This document shows, one piece after another, positions 1-9,375 of a DNA stretch of 64,000 nt. Both the position numbers and the translations under genes were made by a program. Every line of letters begins with the position of its first letter. The stretch's first letter is position 1. The DNA lies in NCBI GenBank assembly GCA_963669265.1, contig OY769916.1, forward strand, positions 2,728,001 through 2,792,000, given 5' to 3'. A model generated the notes under the pieces. The model was not told the origin of the DNA. It ran no database searches and saw nothing but the letters and a program-made list of their open reading frames with translations. The DNA is from SZUA-547 sp963669265 (GTDB taxonomy: Bacteria > Pseudomonadota > Alphaproteobacteria > Rhodobacterales > Rhodobacteraceae).

Positions 1-1623
1 CTGCTGAGGATCAACAATCTCAGCGTCACCTTCCGCTCGCGAGAGGCGGAGACCAAGGCCGTGCGCGGCGTCAGCTTCACCATTGCGGAAGGCGAGACCG
101 TGGCGCTGGTCGGCGAGTCGGGCAGCGGCAAATCCGTCTCGGCGCTCTCCATCGTCCGGCTGCTGCCCGATTCCGCCGAGATCGCCGGCTCGATCCGTTA
201 TGACGAGCGAGAGATGACGGACGCGGACGCGGACACGTTGCGGGACATTCGCGGCGACGATGTCAGCTTCATCTTTCAGGAGCCGATGACCTCGCTGAAC
301 CCGCTGCACACGGTGGAGCGGCAGATCGGCGAGAGCCTGCAGATCCATCGCGGTCTGGCCGGCGCTGCGGCGCGGGAGCGTATTCTGGATCTCTTGACCA
401 AGGTGGGCATCCGTGATCCGGAGGACCGGCTGGGCGCCTATCCCCATCAGCTTTCGGGGGGGCAGCGCCAGCGCGTGATGATCGCCATGGCCCTCGCCAA
501 TGAGCCCAAACTGTTGATCGCGGATGAGCCGACCACGGCGCTCGACGTGACCATTCAGGCGCAGATTCTCGACCTGTTGCGCCAGATCCAGGCGGAGACG
601 GGGATGGCGATGCTGTTCATCACCCATGACCTCGGCATCGTGCAGAAAATCGCCGACCGGACCTGCGTGATGAAGGATGGCGAGATCGTCGAGCAAGGCG
701 GCACCGCGGCGATGTTCGACGACCCGAAACACGCCTACACCCAGATGTTGCTGGCCGCCGAACCCAAGGGACGCCCCGATCCGCTAGACGAGACCGCGCC
801 AGTGGTGGTCGAGGGCGACAAGGTGCGGGTCTGGTTCCCGATCCAGCGCGGCTTCTTGCGCAAGACCGTCGGCCATATCAAGGCGGTGACGGATATCGAC
901 ATCACCGTGCGCGCGGGCGAGACGCTGGGCATCGTCGGCGAGTCCGGCTCCGGCAAGACCACGCTGGCGCTGGCGCTGATGCGGCTGATCAAGTCCGAGG
1001 GGCGGATCGCGTTTGTCGGCAATGAGATCAGCGGGCGGCAATCCAGCGCGCTGCGGTCGCTCCGCCGCGATATGCAGATCGTGTTTCAGGACCCTTACGG
1101 CTCGCTCAGCCCGCGCATGTCGATCAAGAATATCGTCGCCGAAGGGCTGGGCGTACACGGATTGCGCGACGCGTCCAAATTGCTGGAGGACGTGGTGGCC
1201 GACGCGTTGACAGAGGTCGGAATGGACCCGGCGATGATGGGCCGCTACCCGCATGAATTCTCGGGAGGTCAACGCCAGCGCATCGCCATCGCCCGCGCCA
1301 TGATCCTTAAGCCGAAGCTGGTGGTGCTGGATGAGCCGACCTCGGCCCTCGACATGACCGTGCAGACCCAGATAGTGGATTTGCTGCGCGACCTGCAGCG
1401 CAAATACGGGTTGGCGTATCTCTTTATCAGCCATGACCTACGCGTCGTCCGCGCGCTTAGCCACAAGGTGTTGGTGCTGAAGGAGGGCAAGGTGGTCGAG
1501 GCGGGCGAAGGGAGCCAGGTGTTCGATGCGCCGCGCGAGCCGTACACCAAGGCGTTGCTGGCCGCCGCGCTGAACCTGCAGACCGCGGCTGAGATCGGCG
1601 TCGAGGGCGCCGTGGCGACCTGA
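1..1623 (+). CDS. yejF: Peptide/microcin C-type ABC transporter, fused double ATPase (5' end cut by window)
   Basis: Energises uptake of small peptides through an inner-membrane ABC importer; both ATPase domains are in one chain, as in YejF of the YejABEF system. The reading frame is open to base 1, so only a few N-terminal residues appear to be missing. Domain 1 (about residues 1-260 of the visible part) has Walker A GESGSGKS near 38-45, signature LSGGQRQR and Walker B LLIADEP. Domain 2 (about 270-540) has a second GESGSGKT near 313-320, signature FSGGQRQR and Walker B LVVLDEP. Strings such as FQEPMTSLNPLHT and the spacer motif VWFPIQRGFLRK resemble E. coli YejF as I remember it. The permease and binding-protein genes would lie upstream, outside the window. 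DppDF or GsiA-type ATPases are the alternative. Confidence 0.85.
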   Translation: MLRINNLSVTFRSREAETKAVRGVSFTIAEGETVALVGESGSGKSVSALSIVRLLPDSAEIAGSIRYDEREMTDADADTLRDIRGDDVSFIFQEPMTSLNPLHTVERQIGESLQIHRGLAGAAARERILDLLTKVGIRDPEDRLGAYPHQLSGGQRQRVMIAMALANEPKLLIADEPTTALDVTIQAQILDLLRQIQAETGMAMLFITHDLGIVQKIADRTCVMKDGEIVEQGGTAAMFDDPKHAYTQMLLAAEPKGRPDPLDETAPVVVEGDKVRVWFPIQRGFLRKTVGHIKAVTDIDITVRAGETLGIVGESGSGKTTLALALMRLIKSEGRIAFVGNEISGRQSSALRSLRRDMQIVFQDPYGSLSPRMSIKNIVAEGLGVHGLRDASKLLEDVVADALTEVGMDPAMMGRYPHEFSGGQRQRIAIARAMILKPKLVVLDEPTSALDMTVQTQIVDLLRDLQRKYGLAYLFISHDLRVVRALSHKVLVLKEGKVVEAGEGSQVFDAPREPYTKALLAAALNLQTAAEIGVEGAVAT

Positions 1624-1658
1624 TCCCGCTGGGCATCAGGTTAAAACGTGATGACAGT

Positions 1659-1970
1659 CTATCTGTTCTGTTTTGCGCGCTGAGCCGCTCTTCGCCGGTC
1701 CTTTGATCCGCGAGGAATGTGTTCACGCTCCGCGAGCAAGGTTTTCACGTCGCTCCACGCAGACCTCCATATCTCGGTGTTCTTGAAAGCGATGAGACCC
1801 GCGTCCGTCACCGCATCTCTTTCCTCCTCCGTCCAGTCGCTGTCTTCGAACCTCTCCTGCATGCTCCTCAGGGTTTTCAATCGCTGAAGTAGCGCGCCCG
1901 TAGGCATATTCTTGAGGGTTTCGGCATCGACCGGCTCCATTGTTCGGAGTATGTCAAAATTGATCGCCAT
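1659..1970 (-). CDS. Hypothetical small protein
   Basis: A 103-residue protein of unknown function, convergent with the ABC ATPase gene 35 bp away. It is mainly helical and charged, with Trp-rich segments (DSDWTEEERD, IWRSAWSDV) and a very basic tail (KDRRRAAQRAKQNR). No signal peptide or membrane segment is visible. The ATG at 1970 is preferred over the longer TTG start at 1988 because GAGGG lies about 9 bases upstream. I do not recognise a family. Its open frame and sensible composition argue for a real gene, but nothing else supports it. Confidence 0.5.
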   Translation of the reverse strand: MAINFDILRTMEPVDAETLKNMPTGALLQRLKTLRSMQERFEDSDWTEEERDAVTDAGLIAFKNTEIWRSAWSDVKTLLAEREHIPRGSKDRRRAAQRAKQNR

Positions 1971-2069
1971 TCTGACAACCCTCACCAATCAATTGCTCTC
2001 ACAGTTTCAGTTTAGAAAATTTTTCATGCCCCGCCCAAGAAAAGCCGGCCCTGACGCGTCTATACTTAT

Positions 2070-2624
2070 GTGATGCGACAGATGGCGGAGGATGAGGCGC
2101 TGGCATTGACCGCCGGACGCGGCGACCGGGCTGCGTTCGAAGCGCTGCTTGCGCGCCATTACGATGGGATCTTCCGCCTCGCCTGGCGCGTTCTGGGCGA
2201 TCAGGCGGAGGCCGAAGATGTGACGCAGGATGTCTGCATTCGCCTCGCCAAGACAATCAGCGGTTATCGCGGCGACGCGAAGTTCCGCACCTGGCTGCAC
2301 CGCATCACCCTGAACGCCGCCCGTGACGCCATGCGCCGTCGGGGAACCCGCGCCAAAGCGGCGCAGGGCTACGCTGAGGCGGACGCCATGGCCCGCGACG
2401 AGGCGAAGGCCAAGGCGGGAGAGCAGGAATGGCTGCAGGAGGCGCTGGCCTGTCTGAAGCCGGAACTGCGTGAGACCGCAGCGCTGTTGCTGGGCGAGGA
2501 GATGACGCAGGCCGAAGCCGCCGCCGCGCTGGACGTCGCCGAGGGCACCATCGCCTGGCGGATGAGCGAGTTGAAGAAAGCGCTGAGAAAGGCCGCGAGC
2601 AGCGGCGAGGATCTGACCGCATGA
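2070..2624 (+). CDS. ECF (group 4) RNA polymerase sigma factor
   Basis: Directs RNA polymerase to a small stress regulon. The 184-residue chain has the sigma-70 region 2 pattern near the N-terminus (FRLAWRVLGDQAEAEDVTQDV, with the RYRGDAKFRTWLHRI-like stretch following) and region 4 helix-turn-helix near the C-terminus (MTQAEAAAALDVAEGTIAWR). There is no region 1 or 3, as is usual for ECF factors. The start may be GTG 2070 or ATG 2073 or 2082. Its last 4 bases overlap the next gene (ATGA), so the two are translationally coupled; that gene carries a membrane helix and a cytoplasmic-looking N-terminus and is the likely regulator of this factor. Confidence 0.9.
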   Translation: MMRQMAEDEALALTAGRGDRAAFEALLARHYDGIFRLAWRVLGDQAEAEDVTQDVCIRLAKTISGYRGDAKFRTWLHRITLNAARDAMRRRGTRAKAAQGYAEADAMARDEAKAKAGEQEWLQEALACLKPELRETAALLLGEEMTQAEAAAALDVAEGTIAWRMSELKKALRKAASSGEDLTA

Positions 2625-4945
2625 CCGACGAGATTGAAAGACTTAAACGCGCGATGGCCGCGCCGCCGGAGCCGGACCCGAACGCCCGCACCCGCGCGAT
2701 GGACGCCGCGATGGCGGCCTTCGAAGAGCAGAAAATCGAAAAAAATACCGCCGACGTCCAAGGATCGGCCGCGCCCGAACGTCAGAGGGGTGGAGCAAGT
2801 GCTCTTCTGACCAAATTGTTCGGGAGCTTTAACATGGACACCACCCTCTCTGGCCTGCGCCCCTTCCTGATGGGCGGCGCGAGCGTCGCCGCCATCGCCA
2901 TCGCCTTCGTCGCCGTGAAAGACCCGGCGCTCGATTTCGCCAATGATCCGGCGCCAATCCCGCCCGCCGCGGTGGAGCCGGCGGAGACCCCTCGCATCGA
3001 GGGTAAGGAAGGCGCCGACGCGAACTTGCCCGCCGATCTGCGCGCGAGCGCGGACGACGAGGCGGGGCGTCGCGACAACGCCCAGATCGTCGGTGGAGAG
3101 GCCGGGAGCGGTTCTACCGCGACCGCCTCGGCCGATGCGCCCGCGCAATCTCGCCTGCGGCTGAGCGAACGGGCCGAAGAAAGCTTCGCCGATCAGGCGG
3201 CGGGCGGTCCCGCCACGCCGATTGAGCGAGAAGCGCGCCAGTCCAGCGAGTTGGATATGGCCGCCCCGGCGCCGCAGCAACCGGGTCTAAAATTCGCACC
3301 GCCGGTCCCGCGGCGGGAGCCAGCCGCCGGTCAAACTCAGCGTAAGTCGCAGACGCAGAGCGAGGTGCTTGCAAAAGGTAAGTTGGTAGGTGTCCCAACC
3401 ACGGCACTTGACCATGCGCAAGTAGATCGGCCGCCAAACACCCTGCCGGTTCCGCCGGGCCCAATATACGAATTTCCCGGCGATACCTATCAGGATCAGG
3501 GCCGCGACCGGTTTGAGGAGATTGAGGAGAACCCGGTCAAGCGCACGGTGGAGGAGCCGGTCTCTACCTTCTCCATCGATGTCGACACGGCGAGTTACTC
3601 CTTCGTGCGCCGCTCGATCAACGATGGCGTGCTGCCCCATCCCGACGCCGTGCGGGTCGAGGAGATGATCAATTATTTCGACTATGACTACGCTCGCCCG
3701 GATGGTCCGGATCTGCCCTTCGCCACCCATGTCTCGGTGATGGAGACGCCGTGGAACCCGGGCACCAAGCTCCTCCATGTCGGCGTGCAGGGCTATGAGC
3801 TGCCGCCGGATCAGAAGCCGCGCTCGAACCTCGTGTTCCTGCTTGACGTCTCAGGCTCGATGAATTCGCCCGACAAGCTGCCGCTGCTTCTGAACTCCTT
3901 CCGCCTGCTGGTCGATACGCTGGAGCCGGAGGACACGGTCTCCATCGTCACCTATGCCGGCAATGCGGGCACGGTGCTGGAGCCGACCAAGGTGAAGGAC
4001 AAGGGCAAGATCCTCGCCTCCCTCGACCGGCTGCGCGCAGGCGGATCAACCGCGGGGGCGGAGGGTATCCGTCAAGCCTATGCGCTGGCCGAGGCGAATT
4101 TCGACGACGAAGGGATCAACCGCGTGATCCTCGCCACCGACGGCGATTTCAATGTCGGAATCTCGAACCCCGAAGAACTGAAGGGCTTTGTTGAAAGGAA
4201 GCGCGAGACCGGCGTGTTCCTGTCGGTGCTCGGGTTCGGACGGGGCAATCTCAATGACCAGTTGATGCAGACGCTGGCGCAGAACGGCAATGGCGTGGCG
4301 GCCTATATCGACACGCTTTCGGAGGCCCGCAAAGTGCTGGTCGAGGAAGCCTCGCAGAGCCTCTTTCCCATCGCCAAGGACGTGAAGATCCAGATCGAGT
4401 TTAATCCCGCGACCGTCTCGGAATACCGGTTGATCGGCTATGAGACCCGGATCCTGAACCGGGAGGATTTCAACGACGACACGGTGGATGCGGGCGAGGT
4501 CGGCTCCGGCGCTTCCGTGACGGCGCTCTACGAGCTGACGCCGACCGGGTCGGGCGCGCAGCTGATCGATCCGCTGCGCTACGGCGAGCCGGTCGAGCCG
4601 CGTGAAGCCACCCCGGCGGATGAGGCCGACGAATACGGGTTCTTCAAGATCCGCTGGAAAAAGCCGGATGAAGACAAGAGCTCGCTGGCCGAGACGCCGA
4701 TCATGCTGTCCTCCGAAGTCGATCCCAGCTCCTCAGCCGCCCGCGAGACCCGTTTCGCGGCCTCCGTCGCCGCCTTCGGACAGCTTCTGCGCGGCGGCGA
4801 GCGGATGGGCGATTTCGACTATGACGACGCCGCGGCGCTGGCGCAGTCGGCCAAGGGCGACGATCGTTATGGCCGCCGGGCCGAGTTCGTGAACCTCGTC
4901 AGACTGGCCGATTCCGCCGCCGCGATGGAGCCGCTGAGAAGGTAA
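2621..4945 (+). CDS. Membrane-anchored von Willebrand factor A protein (YfbK-like), probable sigma regulator
   Basis: A 774-residue protein. Residues 1-80 are hydrophilic and cytoplasmic-like. One membrane helix lies at about 82-99 (FLMGGASVAAIAIAFVAV). A long low-complexity linker follows to about 300, and then a VWA domain with a complete metal site DVSGS at 409-413. A C-terminal domain of the DUF3520 type follows, as in E. coli YfbK. The motif STFSIDVDTASYSFVRR before the VWA domain is typical of this family. The ATGA overlap with the ECF sigma gene and the N-terminal segment ahead of the helix suggest that this protein is the anti-sigma partner, with the VWA domain outside the cytoplasm. 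That role is inference; the family's biochemistry is poorly known. Confidence 0.8.
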   Translation: MTDEIERLKRAMAAPPEPDPNARTRAMDAAMAAFEEQKIEKNTADVQGSAAPERQRGGASALLTKLFGSFNMDTTLSGLRPFLMGGASVAAIAIAFVAVKDPALDFANDPAPIPPAAVEPAETPRIEGKEGADANLPADLRASADDEAGRRDNAQIVGGEAGSGSTATASADAPAQSRLRLSERAEESFADQAAGGPATPIEREARQSSELDMAAPAPQQPGLKFAPPVPRREPAAGQTQRKSQTQSEVLAKGKLVGVPTTALDHAQVDRPPNTLPVPPGPIYEFPGDTYQDQGRDRFEEIEENPVKRTVEEPVSTFSIDVDTASYSFVRRSINDGVLPHPDAVRVEEMINYFDYDYARPDGPDLPFATHVSVMETPWNPGTKLLHVGVQGYELPPDQKPRSNLVFLLDVSGSMNSPDKLPLLLNSFRLLVDTLEPEDTVSIVTYAGNAGTVLEPTKVKDKGKILASLDRLRAGGSTAGAEGIRQAYALAEANFDDEGINRVILATDGDFNVGISNPEELKGFVERKRETGVFLSVLGFGRGNLNDQLMQTLAQNGNGVAAYIDTLSEARKVLVEEASQSLFPIAKDVKIQIEFNPATVSEYRLIGYETRILNREDFNDDTVDAGEVGSGASVTALYELTPTGSGAQLIDPLRYGEPVEPREATPADEADEYGFFKIRWKKPDEDKSSLAETPIMLSSEVDPSSSAARETRFAASVAAFGQLLRGGERMGDFDYDDAAALAQSAKGDDRYGRRAEFVNLVRLADSAAAMEPLRR

Positions 4946-5275
4946 CGCGCCATTTCGGCGCCCCGCCGTCATCGCTCTGTGATCATCGGAGCGATGCTGC
5001 AGCGCCGATCATCGAGAATACCAGCCCGCGCCACACCGGCGCGGGTTTTGACGTTCCGCCTGTCATCCCAAATCGTTGGGCATTCCCGTATTGCGCGTAA
5101 AGAATGCGTGCAGCGCATCAAAATTAAACCTATCCTCAGCGCTCCACCGCGTTGTGGCGTCGCTCGCGACAATTGGCGAAGCGCAATTTGCGCGTGAACT
5201 CTGCTACTCTCGTCACTTGCGCGGCGCATCGCGGATTCTGTCCGTGGGAAATTGGAAGACAGACAAGGCGGCCTT
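4946..5275 (+). promoter_or_regulatory. Intergenic region upstream of phaC
   Basis: This 330-bp gap holds the terminator at 5025-5049 and then a more AT-rich leader for phaC. TGCAGCGCA at 5109-5117 sits inside the larger inverted repeat ATGCG-N5-CGCAT (5104-5118). This TGC/GCA palindrome resembles sites bound by the PHA regulator PhaR, as I recall them. No credible small gene is visible. The promoter could not be fixed with confidence. Confidence 0.4.
5025..5049 (+). terminator. Rho-independent terminator after the VWA gene
   Basis: CCCGCGCC and GGCGCGGG form a perfect 8-bp stem with an ACACC loop, followed directly by TTTT on the plus strand. It lies 80 bp past the VWA stop codon and ends the sigma/VWA transcript before phaC. 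Confidence 0.8.
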
Positions 5276-7027
5276 ATGACTGACAGCGATGACAACTCTC
5301 CGATGAAGCGGCTGATGGAGCTCACCGAGCGGGCGCAGGCGCTGTCGACCAAGGTCCAGTCGCATGCGGCCTCGACCGCCACTGGTCAGGAATTCGCCGT
5401 GGCCGACGCGGCGACCGTGGGAAATGCGTTCGCGCGCGCCTGGCTGTCGATGGCCGAGCACCCCGAGGACATTCTGAAGTTTCAGAACGAAATGGCGACC
5501 AAGGTCGCGGACGCGTGGACGCGCGGATGGCTGGGCGAGTCCGAACCGCCGAAGGATCGCCGTTTCCGTGACGAGTCCTGGAACGAAGATCAGGTGGCGC
5601 GCGCCTTCCGCGACGCGCATCTGGCGATGGAGGAGGTCGCGTCCCAGCTCGCCGACGCGCTGCCCGAGGGGTCGAAAGACAAGCTGCGGGTTCAGTTTTA
5701 CACCCGCCAGATGCTGAGCGCGCTGTCGCCGAGCAATTTTCTGGCGCTGAACCCGGTGGCGCGGCAACGCGCGATCCAGACCGAGGGCGGCAGTCTGATC
5801 GACGGGCTTGAGAACATGCTGGAGGATCTGGAGCGCGGCGAAGGGCGGCTTGACATCGCCACCAATGATCGCGACGCCTTCACCGTGGGCGAGGATCTGG
5901 GCGCCTCCATAGGTAAGGTCGTCTACCAGAACGAGCTTATGCAGCTGATCCAGTACGAACCGCTGACCGAGACCCAGCGCAAGCGGCCGATGCTGCTGGT
6001 GCCCGCCTGGATCAACAAGTTCTACATCCTCGACATGCGCCCGAAGAACAGCATGGTTCGCTATCTGTTGGAGCGTGGCCATACGGTGTTCATCATTTCC
6101 TGGGCGAACCCGACCTCCGACCACGCGTCGAAGGGGTTCGACAGCTATATGAAGGACGGGCCGCTCGCCGCGCTGGACGCGATCAAGGCCGCGACCGGTG
6201 AAGACCGGATCAACGTGCTCGGATTCTGTATCGGCGGCATTCTGGTGACCGCGACGCTCGCCTATCTTGCGGCCAAGGGCGACAAGCGGATCGCCTCCGC
6301 CACCACGCTGGCGACGATGATCGACTTCACCGATGTCGGCGAGATCGGCGTCTTTATCGACGACAACCGTCTGAAGGCGCTGGAAGTGCAGATGGCCGAC
6401 AAGGGCTATCTGGAGAATCATCACCTGCAGGACATGTTCTCGATGATCCGCGAGAACGATCTTGTCTGGCCCTATCACGTCTCGAACTACCTGATGGGCC
6501 GCAAGCCCCCGGCCTTCGATCTGTTGTTCTGGAACTCGGACTCGACCCGCCTGCCGGCGGCCATGGTGATCTGGTATCTGAGAAAGATCTATCTGGAGAA
6601 CGGTCTGCGCGAAGCGGGTCACCTGTCGCTCGACGGCGTCGATATCGACATCGCCAAGATTAAGACGCCGATGTTCGTGCTGGCCACGAAAGAGGATCAT
6701 ATCGCGCCCTGGACGTCGATCTATCCGACCACGGGGCTGGTGAACGGCAAGGTCAAATTCGTCCTTGGCGGCTCTGGCCATATCGCGGGGGTCATCAATC
6801 CGCCCTCGCCGCGCAACAAATACGGCTACTGGACCCGCGACGACTATCCCGAGGACCACGAGGAGTGGCTGGAGGGCGCGGATTTCACTGAAGGGTCCTG
6901 GTGGCCCGCCTGGGCCGATTGGCTGGAGAAGATGGACCGCGCCAAACAGGTCCCCGCCCGCAAACCCGGCGACGGCGATCTGAAACCGATCGAGGATGCG
7001 CCCGGCTCCTTCGTCCTGGCGCGCTAG
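5276..7027 (+). CDS. phaC: Class I poly(3-hydroxyalkanoate) synthase
   Basis: Polymerises 3-hydroxyacyl-CoA into polyhydroxyalkanoate storage granules in the cytoplasm. The length (583 residues) fits class I synthases. The alpha/beta-hydrolase core carries the lipase-like box GFCIGG with catalytic Cys318, then Asp474 (KEDH) and His502 (GSGHIAG), the spacing expected from Cupriavidus PhaC. The N-terminal 100 residues are the variable domain. ATG 5276 is chosen over the upstream TTG at 5252 because AAGG lies upstream and the protein then starts MTDSDDN. It is monocistronic here, ending 3 bp from a convergent regulator gene; the phasin gene lies 48 kb away at 53885. Confidence 0.95.
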   Translation: MTDSDDNSPMKRLMELTERAQALSTKVQSHAASTATGQEFAVADAATVGNAFARAWLSMAEHPEDILKFQNEMATKVADAWTRGWLGESEPPKDRRFRDESWNEDQVARAFRDAHLAMEEVASQLADALPEGSKDKLRVQFYTRQMLSALSPSNFLALNPVARQRAIQTEGGSLIDGLENMLEDLERGEGRLDIATNDRDAFTVGEDLGASIGKVVYQNELMQLIQYEPLTETQRKRPMLLVPAWINKFYILDMRPKNSMVRYLLERGHTVFIISWANPTSDHASKGFDSYMKDGPLAALDAIKAATGEDRINVLGFCIGGILVTATLAYLAAKGDKRIASATTLATMIDFTDVGEIGVFIDDNRLKALEVQMADKGYLENHHLQDMFSMIRENDLVWPYHVSNYLMGRKPPAFDLLFWNSDSTRLPAAMVIWYLRKIYLENGLREAGHLSLDGVDIDIAKIKTPMFVLATKEDHIAPWTSIYPTTGLVNGKVKFVLGGSGHIAGVINPPSPRNKYGYWTRDDYPEDHEEWLEGADFTEGSWWPAWADWLEKMDRAKQVPARKPGDGDLKPIEDAPGSFVLAR

Positions 7028-7030
7028 ACG

Positions 7031-8677
7031 CTACGAGCTCTCCGGCAGACCGGCGAGGCTGAGCCCGTCCAGAAGGCGTTCGGTTCCCGGCCCGAGCCAT
7101 CCCAGGCTCTTGCGCAGCTTGTCGGTGGTTGGGGCGTCGCCCTTGAAGTGCCTCAACGCATCGGCCAGCGACGCTTTCGCATCTTCGTTCTGGCCGGAAT
7201 GGGCCAGAGCCGCGCTCAAGGTGAAATGCGACAGCGCATCGTTGGGCGCCTGAGCGATCGCGCGGTTCAACACCTCGATCGCGGCGGCGTCCTGCCCGCT
7301 CTGGACATAGGCGATGCCCATGAATTTGTGTTTCGTGAACACCCGGAAACGGGGGTTGAGCCGAATCGAGTGCTCGAACACCGGTATCGAGTCCAGAGGT
7401 TGGCCTTGCGCCATAAGGGTCAGTCCTACGCAGACGTACGCGCAGTCGTTGTTCGGATTGAGCGCCATCGCCATGTCGCAGGACGCCATGGCCAACCCGG
7501 TCTCGCCGTTTCTTGTCAGGCCAACGCCGACCATCCAGTGACCTTCGGCGTTCTTCGGGTCTAACTCGACGCTGCGCTGAGCGGCTTCAAGCGACCGATC
7601 CTTGGAATTCGGCGCGCTTATTCCGGGAAGATTGCCGAAACTTGCCGCGAAGTGGATGAAGGCCATGCCACTCCATGCAGGGGCGATCTCAGGGTCAAGT
7701 TCGATGGCTTTTTCGAGCAGCTCCTTCGCCGCATGAAAGTTCCTGTCAGGCTGAACTAACTCCACATTGCCGCGAAGCGCGTAGTCCCAAGCCTCCAGAC
7801 TGCCGGAGGGAATAGGCCGGCGCGAATCCGCCTCGCGCAGCTCGGCTTTGAGCGCCGAGGCGATCTTGCCGGTCACCTCGTTCTGGGGCGCAAACGACTC
7901 GGTGAAGGGCCGGTCATACCGATCGGACCAGATATGTTTGTTGGTCTCGCCGTCGATCAGCTGGGCGTTGATGCGCACCTGATCGCCCGCGCGGCGGACG
8001 CTGCCCTCAAGCACATATCGCACGCCCAATTCGTCCGCGACCGTCGTGATGTCGACCGAGCGCCCTTTGTAGGTGAATGAAGACCGGCGGGCGATGACGA
8101 ACGCATCCCTGATGCGGGAGAGATCGGTGATCAGATCCTCGGTGAACGCATCAGCGATATAGTCCTGCGCCGGATCGCCGGACAGGTTGTCGAAGGGCAG
8201 GACGGCGATGGAGAGGTTCGGCCGGTCAGGCGCCGGCGCCGGGGAGTCGACCATCATCAGCGCTCCGGCGGAGGCGGCGAACATCAGCATGAGCGCCACG
8301 ACGATCAGGCGGATCGGCAGCTTCTCTCTTGGGCGATGACCGCCGGCGGCGGCAGTAGCGTGCCGCGGTTCAAGATGCTCCGCCTCCGCTACGAACTGGA
8401 ACCCGCGCTTTGGATGAGTGCGAATGTAGGCCTGATGCGATCCATCATCGCCCAGCGCGCGCCGCACGCCCCTGATGCGTGTGCTGAGCGCAGACTCAGA
8501 GACGAAGCGTCCGTCCCAGATCTTCTCATTCAGCTCATCGCGTGAGACGACTCTGTCGCGATGCTCGATCAGGTAAGAGAGAAGCTCATGAACCTGCGGC
8601 TCTAACGGCACCGGCGTACCGGAGTCCGAAAGCCCCGCATCCGGGTCGAAAACAAAGCGGTCAAATCGATAGGTCAT
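7031..8677 (-). CDS. CadC-like membrane regulator: winged helix, TolB/FlgO-like domain and TPRs
   Basis: A one-protein membrane sensor-regulator of 548 residues. Residues 1-100 are an OmpR/CadC-type winged-helix DNA-binding domain (VPLEPQVHELLSYLIEHRD, THPKRGFQFVAE). A membrane helix at about 120-140 (IRLIVVALMLMFAASAGALMM) follows. Then comes a TolB/FlgO-like domain with the typical IAVLPFDNLSGDPAQDY and VLEGSVRRAGDQVRINAQLI. The C-terminal half is made of tetratricopeptide repeats. By family precedent the helix carries the repeat part into the periplasm. It is transcribed divergently from a small secreted-protein gene (8873) across a 195-bp gap, so that gene is a plausible target. Many such proteins occur in alphaproteobacteria; their signals are mostly unknown. 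Confidence 0.85.
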   Translation of the reverse strand: MTYRFDRFVFDPDAGLSDSGTPVPLEPQVHELLSYLIEHRDRVVSRDELNEKIWDGRFVSESALSTRIRGVRRALGDDGSHQAYIRTHPKRGFQFVAEAEHLEPRHATAAAGGHRPREKLPIRLIVVALMLMFAASAGALMMVDSPAPAPDRPNLSIAVLPFDNLSGDPAQDYIADAFTEDLITDLSRIRDAFVIARRSSFTYKGRSVDITTVADELGVRYVLEGSVRRAGDQVRINAQLIDGETNKHIWSDRYDRPFTESFAPQNEVTGKIASALKAELREADSRRPIPSGSLEAWDYALRGNVELVQPDRNFHAAKELLEKAIELDPEIAPAWSGMAFIHFAASFGNLPGISAPNSKDRSLEAAQRSVELDPKNAEGHWMVGVGLTRNGETGLAMASCDMAMALNPNNDCAYVCVGLTLMAQGQPLDSIPVFEHSIRLNPRFRVFTKHKFMGIAYVQSGQDAAAIEVLNRAIAQAPNDALSHFTLSAALAHSGQNEDAKASLADALRHFKGDAPTTDKLRKSLGWLGPGTERLLDGLSLAGLPESS

Positions 8678-8872
8678 CCGATTCCTTCGCTCCGCACGGG
8701 GGGTGAACGGCGATCTTCAAGAAAAAATCAGGAATCTTCAGCCGCTCCTCAAGCGCGATGGGCCAAATCCTATCATCAGTTAAGGCTCCAGCAAGGTCCG
8801 CGCGCGTCGATCTCCGGAACGTGAGCGGTCCCTGCGTCAAGAGACTGACCCAGAAACGGATGGAGCCAAACC

Positions 8873-9304
8873 ATGACAAACAAGACAATTTGCGTACTGG
8901 CGGCCGGGTTGATCGCGGCGACCTATGCATCTTCGGCGCTCGCGGGTTCGGAATTCGAGAAGGCGCTGGCTGATGGCGCGCAGAAACTGACATCCGACCA
9001 GCTTCAGGAGCGTCTGACCGGAAAAACCGTCACCTTTGTCGCGGCGGGAAGCGGCGACCAGTTCTTGGTCTACTACGGAGAGAACAACGACTCCGCCAGC
9101 CGCAAGGTCGGCGGCGACAAAAGCGTGACCGGGTTCCACGCCTTCACCGATCGCGACCAGATCTGCATTGGTTGGGAGGGACGCGACCTGCCGCGCCTGC
9201 GTTGCGTCGACGTGCTGCTGATCGACGGGACCATGTACAAATTCAAGGTTGACGGTAGCCTGAGCGGCCACATCACCGAGTTGGTCGACGGCAATACGAC
9301 TTAA
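8873..9304 (+). CDS. Small secreted protein of unknown function
   Basis: A 143-residue protein with a clear signal peptide (TICVLAAGLIAATYASSALA, cleavage near residue 24). The mature part has two Cys residues (ICIGWEG and LRCVDVLL) that could form a disulfide, and a beta-rich pattern. The ATG has a GGAG site 8 bases upstream. It sits divergent from the membrane-bound CadC-like regulator, which suggests that the regulator controls it or senses its state. I do not recognise a named family. Confidence 0.7.
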   Translation: MTNKTICVLAAGLIAATYASSALAGSEFEKALADGAQKLTSDQLQERLTGKTVTFVAAGSGDQFLVYYGENNDSASRKVGGDKSVTGFHAFTDRDQICIGWEGRDLPRLRCVDVLLIDGTMYKFKVDGSLSGHITELVDGNTT

Positions 9305-9328
9305 GACGGCGATCACATCGCTGAAAGC

Positions 9329-9351
9329 GGGCCGGGGCTTGTCCTCGGCCC
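9329..9351 (+). terminator. Stem-loop after the secreted-protein gene
   Basis: A 9-bp stem (GGGCCGGGG with CCTCGGCCC, one G-T pair) closes a CTTGT loop, 24 bp after the stop codon. No T-run follows, so it may be a weak terminator or an mRNA-stabilising hairpin. Confidence 0.4.
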
Positions 9352-9375
9352 CGTCGCATTGTTAGTGTTCTTTTT

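Noticed and set aside
5213..6859. 548-codon frame antisense to phaC
   Set aside because: High-GC antisense shadow; His/Arg-rich with no recognisable domain, while phaC on the other strand has all catalytic residues.
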